In this document: positions 1 to 6,524 of the stretch, in pieces
How positions within the stretch are numbered: the stretch's first letter is position 1
Layout: the number at the start of each line of letters is the position of its first letter
NCBI GenBank assembly: GCA_015232485.1
Contig: JADFZP010000091.1
Location: 1-9,498 of the forward strand
From: Alphaproteobacteria bacterium
Lineage (GTDB): Bacteria > Pseudomonadota > Alphaproteobacteria > Rhodospirillales > Magnetospirillaceae
Direction: 5' to 3'
Length of the DNA: 9,498 nucleotides
Notes under the pieces: model-generated
What the model saw: the letters and a program-made list of their open reading frames with translations, nothing else
Database searches by the model: none
What the model was told of the DNA's origin: nothing
Position numbers and translations under genes: made by a program

Positions 1-30
1 AGGCGGCCGGCGCGCCATCCTACCGTGCCT

Positions 31-37
31 GAGGAGG
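31..37 (+). promoter_or_regulatory. Shine-Dalgarno of the gabD-like gene
   Basis: GAGGAGG lies 8 bases before the ATG at 46, an ideal distance. This decides the start: the in-frame GTG at 25 lies upstream of this site and would add seven residues that do not look conserved. The promoter itself must lie left of the window. Confidence 0.75.
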
Positions 38-45
38 ATGCCAGC

Positions 46-1503
46 ATGACCGCTCTGACCGATTCCAAGCTGTTCCGCCAGCAGGCCTTCATCGATGGCG
101 CCTGGGTGGGCGCCGATGACGGGCGCACCTTCGCCGTGGTCGATCCGGCCGATGGCCGGGTGCTGGGCGAGGTGCCCGAGATGGGCGCGGCCGAGACCCG
201 CCGCGCCATCGACGCCGCGCACGCCGCCTTCCCCGACTGGCGCGGCCGCACCGCCAAGGAACGCGCCCAGATCATGCGCCGCTGGTACGAGCTGATCATG
301 GCGGCGCAGCGCGATCTCGCGGTTCTGATGACCAGCGAGCAAGGCAAGCCGCTGGCCGAGGCGATGGGCGAGGTGGCCTATGGCGCCGCCTTCGTCGAGT
401 GGTTCGCCGAGGAGGGCAAGCGCGTCTATGGCGACATCATCCCGCAGCACGCCGCCGGCAAGCGCATCCTGGTGCTGAAGCAGCCGATCGGCGTGGTCGC
501 CTCGATCACGCCGTGGAATTTCCCGATCGCCATGATCACCCGCAAGGTGGCGCCCGCCCTGGCGGCCGGCTGCCCGGTGGTCATCAAGCCGGCCGAGGAC
601 ACGCCGCTGTCGGCCCTGGCCCTGGCCGAACTGGCCGACCGCGCCGGCTTCCCCAAGGGCGTGCTGAACGTGGTGACGGCGCGCGACCCCGAAGGGGTGG
701 GGGGCGAGTTGACCGCCAATCCCCTGGTGCGCAAGCTCAGCTTCACCGGCTCGACCGAGGTGGGCAAGCTGTTGATGCGGCAATGCGCCGACACCGTGAA
801 GAAGGTCTCGCTGGAGCTGGGCGGCAACGCGCCCTTCATCGTGTTCGACGACGCCGATCTCGACGCGGCGGTGGCCGGCGCGATGGCGTCCAAATATCGC
901 AACACCGGCCAGACCTGCGTCTGCGCCAACCGCCTGCTGGTGCAATCGGGGGTCTACGACGCCTTCGCCGCCAAGCTGGCCGAGGCGGTCAAGGGCCTGA
1001 AGGTCGGCCCCGGCCTGTCGGGCGACACCCAGCAGGGGCCGCTGATCAACCGTCAGGCCATCGAAAAGGTCGAGCGCCACATCGCCGACGCGGTGGCCAA
1101 GGGCGCCCGCGTGATGATGGGCGGCGCCCGCCACGCGCTGGGCGGCACCTTCTTTCAGCCGACCATCCTGACCGACGTCACCCCCGCCATGCTGGTGGCG
1201 CGCGAGGAGACCTTCGGCCCGGTGGCGCCCCTGTTCCGCTTCGAGACCGAGGCCGAGGCGGTGGGAATGGCCAACGACACCGAGTTCGGCCTGGCCGCGT
1301 ATTTCTACGCCCGCGACGTCGGCCGCGTGTTCCGGGTCGCCGAGGCGCTGGAATACGGCATCGTCGGCATCAACGAAGGCATCATCTCGACCGAGGTGGC
1401 GCCGTTCGGCGGCGTCAAGGAATCCGGCATCGGCCGCGAGGGCTCGAAATACGGCATCGACGACTATGTCGAGATCAAATATCTGTGCCTGGGCGGGGTG
1501 TGA
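46..1503 (+). CDS. gabD: NAD(P)-dependent succinate-semialdehyde dehydrogenase
   Basis: This aldehyde dehydrogenase should oxidise succinate semialdehyde to succinate, the last step of GABA breakdown, in the cytosol. At 485 residues it is the normal length for GabD. Visible signatures are the substrate/cofactor motif PWNFPIAMITRK with Asn158, the general base Glu257 in LELGG, and the catalytic Cys291 in GQTCVCANR. A second cysteine, Cys293, follows two residues later, as in bacterial SSADHs, where the pair can form a redox-switch disulfide. The C-terminal PFGGVKESGIGREG and KYLCLGG segments are also typical of GabD. I chose the ATG at 46 because GAGGAGG precedes it. Its TGA shares one base with the ATG of the next gene (TGATG, 1501-1505), so the two are probably translationally coupled. 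The gene is intact up to its characteristic C-terminus. The family assignment is firm. The exact aldehyde (succinate semialdehyde versus glutarate semialdehyde or similar) is inferred from resemblance. Confidence 0.93.
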   Translation: MTALTDSKLFRQQAFIDGAWVGADDGRTFAVVDPADGRVLGEVPEMGAAETRRAIDAAHAAFPDWRGRTAKERAQIMRRWYELIMAAQRDLAVLMTSEQGKPLAEAMGEVAYGAAFVEWFAEEGKRVYGDIIPQHAAGKRILVLKQPIGVVASITPWNFPIAMITRKVAPALAAGCPVVIKPAEDTPLSALALAELADRAGFPKGVLNVVTARDPEGVGGELTANPLVRKLSFTGSTEVGKLLMRQCADTVKKVSLELGGNAPFIVFDDADLDAAVAGAMASKYRNTGQTCVCANRLLVQSGVYDAFAAKLAEAVKGLKVGPGLSGDTQQGPLINRQAIEKVERHIADAVAKGARVMMGGARHALGGTFFQPTILTDVTPAMLVAREETFGPVAPLFRFETEAEAVGMANDTEFGLAAYFYARDVGRVFRVAEALEYGIVGINEGIISTEVAPFGGVKESGIGREGSKYGIDDYVEIKYLCLGGV

Positions 1504-2012
1504 TGGTTTTCACCTGCGATTACCGCCAAGCGGGACTTCGGCATTTGGATGATGCGGGGCATCTGGAGGGAAGCGACCGCCATCTCGCCGCCGGCTACCA
1601 TTATGGCTTCGCGGCCGAATGCGCGTTCAAGACCGTTCTCGAACAGGCGGGATTCCGAAAATTCGATGGCAAGCGGTGCGGCAATCCGATCTGGGGTCAC
1701 TTTGGGGATGGGGCCAACAACATCAGGGCGACCATACTTGTGCAGTCGGATCGCCTGCTCGCCGCGGCGCCGCCGTCCGCCGAGGAGGAGGACGAGACGG
1801 GTGCCGACAATCCGAAAGGGTTGGTCGTGACCAAAGCGTCGGGACGCTTGGCCACGTTGGTCGTCACCCTGCTCGCTCTCGCCGACGACTCTGATTTCAT
1901 GGACGGTTGGCATACCGACATGCGATATGCACCCGATGGCGAGGTCGAGCCGGCGCAATGCGTGACGTGGCGCGAGTGTGCGGTTCGAGCCGTCCGGACG
2001 TTGCTGTTCTAG
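1503..2012 (+). CDS. Small HEPN-like protein, first gene of the inserted cassette
   Basis: A 169-residue protein of unknown function. Residues 12-46 (LRHLDDAGHL, then GYHYGFAAECAFKTVL) match the first helices of HEPN-type proteins, where a run like AGYAAECALKALL is typical. The C-terminal segment with Trp136, Arg141 and Tyr142, followed by an amphipathic helix, also resembles that fold. I see no Rx4-6H ribonuclease motif in the C-terminal half. The RX6H-like strings near the N-terminus are in the wrong place, so RNase activity cannot be assumed. An acidic stretch (EEEDETGAD) sits mid-protein. The ATG overlaps the gabD stop by one base, and nine bases separate its TAG from the next ATG. Codon use differs from gabD (TTG, ATA and CTT codons appear). 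No MNT nucleotidyltransferase partner is adjacent, so it is not a standard HEPN/MNT pair. The fold is my inference from motif resemblance; a role as sensor, adaptor or effector for the two downstream ATPases is speculation. Confidence 0.7.
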   Translation: MVFTCDYRQAGLRHLDDAGHLEGSDRHLAAGYHYGFAAECAFKTVLEQAGFRKFDGKRCGNPIWGHFGDGANNIRATILVQSDRLLAAAPPSAEEEDETGADNPKGLVVTKASGRLATLVVTLLALADDSDFMDGWHTDMRYAPDGEVEPAQCVTWRECAVRAVRTLLF

Positions 2013-2020
2013 GGGGGAGG
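2012..2020 (+). promoter_or_regulatory. Purine-rich ribosome binding site of the KGGVGR ATPase gene
   Basis: A G-rich run, GGGGGGAGG, fills almost the whole gap between the TAG of the HEPN-like gene and the ATG at 2022. GGAGG itself would be only one base from the start. The G-run further left gives a more usual spacing, so initiation may rely partly on coupling to the upstream gene. Confidence 0.5.
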
Positions 2021-2021
2021 C

Positions 2022-3326
2022 ATGTCTATCCGCTACGACGACTCGCTACCGCTCCTCTTGCGCTTCGTCGAACTTCATTTTGGCGATGCCGTGCCCACGA
2101 ACCTCGCGGTGATGCGCGACATGTTTGGCCGCCTCGCCGTGCTCGTCGAGGGGCAGGACAAGAACGCTCGCACCGGGCTCTCCAAGACCTTGGTTGGATG
2201 TCTAGGGCCATACGCCGTTGACGGGGCGACGGTCATCGATGCCGCCTCGCCGCTCGGACGCGACTTGCTCGATGACCAGCACTCGCTCTGGCGCGTCGAA
2301 AGATTTCCAGAGAGTGGTCGCGAGGTGACCGTGCGGACCATCGACCGCAGGCTGGTCGGCCAGGATTGGGTGCTGCCACCATCCCATGGTCCCGGTGGCG
2401 CGCCGCGCCTCGTTTTCGCCAGCCTGAAGGGTGGGGTCGGCCGCTCGACCGCGCTGTCGGTGACCGCGGCGCATTTGGCGCAGCGCGGGCTCGACGTGCT
2501 CGCCATCGACCTCGACATCGAGGCGCCGGGACTGGGCTCGATGCTGGTGACGGCGGATTCCCGGCCTCGGCAAGGAGCATTGGACTATCTGGTCGAGAAT
2601 GGCCGGGGCGGCGTGTCCGACGACGAGCTAGACGAGTTCGTCGCGACCAGCGAGTTGACCGATCGCTTCAGGGGGCAGGGGCGGGTCGACGTGGTTCCCG
2701 CCGCCGGCCGCGCCTGCGCCGACAATCCGCACAATGTCATCGGCAAGTTGGCGCGTGCCCTGGTGGAAGATCTCAGGCCAGGCGGTGGCACCATCAGCTT
2801 GCGCGATCAAACCCGCGAGATGGTGGACCGCTTGGCTGCTCGGCGTCGCTACGACGCGGTGCTGATCGACAGCCGCGCCGGGTTGGCCGAAATGACGTCC
2901 GGCCCGTTGCTTGGCCTGGACGCGACGGTACTGCTGTTCGGCATCGATCAGCCGCAGACGTTCGAGGGATACTCGTACCTTCTCGCCCATTTGGCGCAGC
3001 TTCAGGTGCGGGACGAAAACGATTGGCGACATGGGTTCCGCTTCGTCCAGGCCAAGGCGCCCGCCAGCCCCGACGCGCGGCGGCGCTTTCGCGACGACCT
3101 GTTCGATCTGTTCGCGGATCACTTCTACGAGAGCGAAGACCGGGGCGCCTTCAATTTCGGCATGGATGAGCCGGGCGCGCCGCACGACGCGCTGTGCATC
3201 GGGTTCGACGGCGGCTATCTCGACTTCGATCCCGTCCGCGACCACGCCCACCTCGACAATGCGGTGTACAAGGCCGCCTTCGGCGATTTCCTCTCGGGCG
3301 CGCGCGGCTTGTTGAGGTTGGAATGA
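2022..3326 (+). CDS. MinD/ParA-type ATPase with variant Walker A (KGGVGRS)
   Basis: A 434-residue cytosolic ATPase of the SIMIBI (MinD/ParA/BY-kinase) class. Residues 1-125 form an N-terminal region I do not recognise, starting SLPLLLRFVELHFGD. The deviant Walker A is KGGVGRST at 136-143: the signature Lys136 is kept, but the usual P-loop lysine is Arg141. Walker A' is AIDLDIEAPGLG, with Asp163 and Asp165. The Walker B-like element is VLIDSRAGLAE, with Asp283; classical MinD/ParA proteins have IDTPAG here. A segment with IDQPQTFEGY follows, then a C-terminal region rich in Asp and Phe. KGGVGR-type variants form a recognisable branch of this superfamily. No ParB-like partner or parS-like repeats are present, and there is no MinC/MinE, so plasmid partition and division-site roles are unlikely. 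It sits between the HEPN-like and P-loop ATPase genes and overlaps the latter by ATGA at 3323-3326. That arrangement argues for a shared complex or pathway. Family is certain; biological role is unknown. Confidence 0.85.
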   Translation: MSIRYDDSLPLLLRFVELHFGDAVPTNLAVMRDMFGRLAVLVEGQDKNARTGLSKTLVGCLGPYAVDGATVIDAASPLGRDLLDDQHSLWRVERFPESGREVTVRTIDRRLVGQDWVLPPSHGPGGAPRLVFASLKGGVGRSTALSVTAAHLAQRGLDVLAIDLDIEAPGLGSMLVTADSRPRQGALDYLVENGRGGVSDDELDEFVATSELTDRFRGQGRVDVVPAAGRACADNPHNVIGKLARALVEDLRPGGGTISLRDQTREMVDRLAARRRYDAVLIDSRAGLAEMTSGPLLGLDATVLLFGIDQPQTFEGYSYLLAHLAQLQVRDENDWRHGFRFVQAKAPASPDARRRFRDDLFDLFADHFYESEDRGAFNFGMDEPGAPHDALCIGFDGGYLDFDPVRDHAHLDNAVYKAAFGDFLSGARGLLRLE

Positions 3327-4726
3327 ATTCCGACCGGGTACAGGCGATGGCGGACATCCGGCGCGCGCTGGCGGGGCTCGACCGGCTGGCGATCTGGGAG
3401 GATGGTAGCCCGCCCCTTCCCGACCAAGTCTTCACGCCGCCGGCGCATGGCCGCGCGTTGGACTTGGAACGGGCGCTGGTGATCGGCAACCGCGGGGTTG
3501 GCAAAACCTTCTGGGCTTCCGCGCTGGTCGACGATCAGGCGCGCGCGGTGGCCGCCGACGCTTATCCGCGCAGCGGCTTGAACCGGATTGGCCAAGCCGC
3601 TTTCGGTTTTCGGGGCGGCTTGTCGGACGAGCGCACCGCCGACAAGGACGCGTTGCGTGAAGCGTTGGGCACGGGCATTTCGGCCGAGCTACTTTGGCTT
3701 GCGGTGGCCCTGCGCAGCATCGAGCGGCTTCCAATCAGCTTGGTCGATCTCGCCCGTCAGGTGGGGGGCAATGTCGAATCTTCGCAACTTAGACTTCGCC
3801 GCGCCGCCGAAGCGAATGCGCGCGAGGGCCGTTGTTTCCTGTTGGTATTTGACGGGCTGGATCGGCTAGGCGACACATGGGGAGAAATCCGGCCGCTGAC
3901 CATCGGTTTGCTACGCTTCGCCCTGGCGATCCGTAGTCTGCCCGGCTTGGCGGTCAAGGTCTTCATGCGACCCGACCAGTTCGCCGATCCCGAGCTTTGG
4001 CGCTTCCCCGATGCCTCGAAGCTGGTGGCCGAGCGGGTCGACCTCCGTTGGCACCCCGACGAGCTATATGGACTGCTCTTCTTTCATCTCAGACGAAATG
4101 TGGAAGCGCGGCGGGCGCTGGAATCGTTGGTGGGCGAAGTTTCGGCAGGCGCGTCCGAGGCCGCGGCGTTCTCTGCCCTTGCCGGTGAATGGATGGGGGC
4201 CGGGAAGAAGCGCGGAAGCACCTATACCTGGATTCCCATGCACTTGGCCGATGCGCGCGAGGAGGGTTCGCCCCGCAGCTTCATCAAGGCTCTTGCCCGT
4301 GCGGCGGCGCACGAACCGGCTCCCGTCGGGCAGGCGATCGACCACAAGGGCATCATGCAAGGCGTGGTCGCGGCGTCGGGAGACCGCGTGCGCGAACTTG
4401 AAGAGGATTACTGGTGGATGCGAAAGGCGCTTCAGCCTTTGGCCGGCCTGCTGGTTCCATGTGAACGCGACGACGTCTTCGCGCGTTGGGCCGGAACGTG
4501 CGATGCGATACAGGCCGACGCGACGCGTGGCTTGTCGCGCCTGCTGCCGATCTTTCTAGAATCGGGGGATGGCCGCGACGAACCAGCTCTACTTGAGGCG
4601 TTGCGCGTCATCGGGGTGGTCGAGATACGTGCGAATGGCAAGATAAACGTCCCCGACATTTTCCGCGTCGGCGCGGGCATCATGCGTAAAGGTGGCGTCA
4701 AACCACCGAAAGCGAGAGTGACATGA
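3323..4726 (+). CDS. STAND/AAA-like P-loop ATPase, third gene of the cassette
   Basis: A 467-residue ATPase. Walker A is IGNRGVGKTFW, with Lys61 and Thr62. Walker B is LLVFDGLDRLG, with Asp177 and Asp180. A sensor-like strand VKVFMRPDQF with an Arg-Pro-Asp follows, and then a segment LVAERVDLRWHPDELYGLLFFHLRRN of the kind found after the NTPase core in STAND/KAP-like proteins. The C-terminal part (about 395-467) looks like a small helical/winged-helix module: LLEALRVIGVVEI, then a hairpin with NVPDIFRVG, then IMRKGGVKPP. No transmembrane segment, TIR, nuclease or sensor-repeat domain is visible, and it is short for a STAND protein. The ATG at 3323 overlaps the previous stop; the open frame extends upstream to 3194 only as a shadow of the preceding gene. 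Its own TGA overlaps the aminotransferase ATG. About 15 in-frame TTG leucine codons and three ATA codons, against two TTG and no ATA noticed in gabD, suggest acquisition by transfer. Function is unknown; an NTPase switch in a defence system is my inference. Confidence 0.82.
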   Translation: MNSDRVQAMADIRRALAGLDRLAIWEDGSPPLPDQVFTPPAHGRALDLERALVIGNRGVGKTFWASALVDDQARAVAADAYPRSGLNRIGQAAFGFRGGLSDERTADKDALREALGTGISAELLWLAVALRSIERLPISLVDLARQVGGNVESSQLRLRRAAEANAREGRCFLLVFDGLDRLGDTWGEIRPLTIGLLRFALAIRSLPGLAVKVFMRPDQFADPELWRFPDASKLVAERVDLRWHPDELYGLLFFHLRRNVEARRALESLVGEVSAGASEAAAFSALAGEWMGAGKKRGSTYTWIPMHLADAREEGSPRSFIKALARAAAHEPAPVGQAIDHKGIMQGVVAASGDRVRELEEDYWWMRKALQPLAGLLVPCERDDVFARWAGTCDAIQADATRGLSRLLPIFLESGDGRDEPALLEALRVIGVVEIRANGKINVPDIFRVGAGIMRKGGVKPPKARVT

Positions 4727-6093
4727 CATCGAATTCGTTGCGCGACAAGGATCTCGCTTCGGTCCTGCATCCCTATACGCATCTTGGCCGCCATCGCGAG
4801 AAGGGGCCGCTGATCATCACGCGCGGCGAGGGCGTGCGGGTGTTCGACGATGCCGGCAACGACTACATCGAGGGCATGGCCGGGCTGTGGTGCACGGCGC
4901 TGGGCTTCTCGGAACCGCGGCTGGCCGAGGCGGCGCGGCGCCAGATGGAGCGGCTGCCCTTCTACCACATGTTCAACCACAAGTCGCACGAGACCGGCAT
5001 CGAACTGGCGTCAAAGCTGCTTGAGCTGGCGCCGGTGCCGATGTCGAAGGTGTTCTTCGCCAATTCCGGCTCCGAGGCCAACGACACCGCCGTCAAGCTG
5101 GTGTGGTACGTCAACAACGCGCTGGGCCGGCCGAAGAAGAAGAAGATCATCGCGCGCCGCAAGGGCTATCACGGGGTCACCGTGGCGACCGCCAGCCTGA
5201 CCGGGCTGCCGGCCAACCAGCGCGATTTCGACCTGCCGATCGCCGGCATCCTGCATACCGAGTGCCCGCATCACTACGCCGAGGCGCTGCCGGGCGAGAC
5301 CGAGCGGGACTTCTCGGCCCGCCTCGCCGATGCGCTCGACAAGATGATCGAGGCCGAGGGGCCGGACACGGTGGCCGCCTTCTTCGCCGAGCCGGTGATG
5401 GGGGCGGGGGGCGTGATCGTGCCGCCCGAGGGCTATTTCGAGATGATCCAGGCGGTGCTGCGCAAGCACGACGTCATGTTCGTGGTCGACGAGGTGATCT
5501 GCGGCTTCGGGCGCACCGGGCGGATGTTCGGCTCGCAGACCTATGGCTTGGCGCCCGACATGATCACCTGCGCCAAGGGCCTGTCCTCGGCCTATCTGCC
5601 GATCTCGGCCCTGATGGTCAGCGAGGGCATCTGGCAGGCGCTGGTCGCGCAAAGCGACAAGATCGGCCTGTTCGGCCACGGCTACACCTATTCCGCCCAT
5701 CCGGTGGCGGCGGCGGTGGCGCTTGAGACCCTGGACATCTTCGCCGAGCGCGACATCTTAGGCCACGTCGCCCAAGTCGGCCCGCGTCTGCAAGCCGGGC
5801 TGAAGGCGCTGGAGTCGCACCCGCTGGTCGGTCAGGCGCGCGGGGTGGGCCTGATCGGCGCGCTCGAACTGGTCGAGGACAAGAACACCCGCGCCCATTT
5901 CCCGCCCGAACGCGGCATCGGCGCCCAGGTCGTCGAGGCGGCCCAGAACGCCGGGGTCATCCTGCGCGCCATGATGGGCGACTCGATCGCCTTCTCGCCG
6001 CCCCTGATCATCACCGAGGACGAGATCGACGAGATGCTGGCGATGACCCGCGCCGCCTTGGACGAGGTGGCGGGACGGGTGCTCGCGTCATGA
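4723..6093 (+). CDS. Class III PLP-dependent omega-aminotransferase
   Basis: A 456-residue fold-type I aminotransferase of the omega-amino acid:pyruvate / GABA / putrescine group (often labelled aspartate aminotransferase family). The N-terminus, LHPYTHLGRHREKGPLII, and EGMAGLWC are typical of this subgroup, which supports the ATG at 4723 as the native start. PLP-binding features are NSGSEANDTAVK starting at Asn114, the pyridine-nitrogen aspartate Asp256 in VVDEVICGFGRTG, and the Schiff-base Lys285 in TCAKGLSSAYLP. It would move an amino group from a terminal amine, such as GABA or a diamine, to pyruvate or 2-oxoglutarate. The resulting semialdehyde is the natural substrate of the gabD-like enzyme upstream. 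The two were probably adjacent before the 1503-4726 cassette arrived. Its start overlaps the cassette's last stop (ATGA, 4723-4726) and its own stop overlaps the thioesterase start (ATGA, 6090-6093). The exact amino donor and acceptor cannot be read from the sequence. Confidence 0.9.
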   Translation: MTSNSLRDKDLASVLHPYTHLGRHREKGPLIITRGEGVRVFDDAGNDYIEGMAGLWCTALGFSEPRLAEAARRQMERLPFYHMFNHKSHETGIELASKLLELAPVPMSKVFFANSGSEANDTAVKLVWYVNNALGRPKKKKIIARRKGYHGVTVATASLTGLPANQRDFDLPIAGILHTECPHHYAEALPGETERDFSARLADALDKMIEAEGPDTVAAFFAEPVMGAGGVIVPPEGYFEMIQAVLRKHDVMFVVDEVICGFGRTGRMFGSQTYGLAPDMITCAKGLSSAYLPISALMVSEGIWQALVAQSDKIGLFGHGYTYSAHPVAAAVALETLDIFAERDILGHVAQVGPRLQAGLKALESHPLVGQARGVGLIGALELVEDKNTRAHFPPERGIGAQVVEAAQNAGVILRAMMGDSIAFSPPLIITEDEIDEMLAMTRAALDEVAGRVLAS

Positions 6094-6518
6094 GGGACGG
6101 ATTGAAGCCCGGCGACGTCCATCGCCACGTCTTCACGGTGACCGACGCCAAGACGGTCCCCAATCTTTATCCGGAATCGGCCGCGTTCGTCGCCATGCCG
6201 CGCGTCTTCGCCACCGGCTACATGGTCGGGCTGATGGAATGGGCCTGCATCGAGGCCCTGGCGCCGCATCTCGAAGAGGGCGAGGGCAGCCTGGGGGTCG
6301 GCATCGACGTCACCCATATCGCCGCCACGCCGCCCGGTATGGCGGTGACCGTCACGGCGACCTGCCTGTCCGTCGAGGGCCGCCGCATCCGCTGGCGCGT
6401 GCTGGCCGAGGACGAGATCGAAGTCATCGGCGAAGGCACCCACGACCGCGCCGTGGTCGCCTGGGACCGCTTCCAGGCCAGGCTGGCCGACAAGGAGAAT
6501 GCCGTCGCGGCGCGGTGA
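6090..6518 (+). CDS. FlK-like hot-dog acyl-CoA thioesterase
   Basis: A 142-residue single hot-dog domain protein of the FlK (fluoroacetyl-CoA thioesterase)-like family. It keeps the spacing of the FlK catalytic triad: Thr42 in FATGYMVG, Glu50 in GLMEWAC, and His76 in DVTHIAATPPGM. These are the same numbers known for FlK Thr42/Glu50/His76. The AATPPGM segment and the closing GTHDRAVVAWDRF are common in family members found widely in non-fluorinated metabolism, so fluoroacetyl-CoA is not implied. It should hydrolyse a short acyl-CoA in the cytosol. Its start overlaps the aminotransferase stop by ATGA, so it is the last gene of the + strand operon and probably handles a by-product or intermediate of the same pathway. 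It ends six bases before the stop of the convergent gene, and no hairpin-plus-T-run terminator is visible between them. Substrate is unknown. Confidence 0.85.
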   Translation: MRDGLKPGDVHRHVFTVTDAKTVPNLYPESAAFVAMPRVFATGYMVGLMEWACIEALAPHLEEGEGSLGVGIDVTHIAATPPGMAVTVTATCLSVEGRRIRWRVLAEDEIEVIGEGTHDRAVVAWDRFQARLADKENAVAAR

Positions 6519-6524
6519 GGGGGG

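Noticed and set aside
399..1502. In-frame upstream extension of the HEPN-like reading frame through gabD.
   Set aside because: It is an Arg/Gly/His-rich shadow of gabD in another frame; the real start is the ATG overlapping the gabD stop.
1464..1958. A 164-residue open frame on the - strand opposite the HEPN-like gene.
   Set aside because: The + strand protein has recognisable HEPN-like motifs and fits the operon, while the - strand frame shows no motif and would overlap the gabD end.
1503..2012. Reading the HEPN-like gene as half of a HEPN/MNT toxin-antitoxin pair.
   Set aside because: No small nucleotidyltransferase with a GSxARG-type motif is adjacent, and the C-terminal RNase motif is missing.
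2022..3326. Reading the KGGVGR ATPase as a plasmid ParA or division-site MinD protein.
   Set aside because: No ParB, parS, MinC or MinE is nearby, and both the Walker A and Walker B motifs deviate from those families.
6519..6524. A bidirectional terminator between the convergent thioesterase and repeat-protein genes.
   Set aside because: Only six bases separate the two stops, and I see no hairpin followed by a T-run around them.
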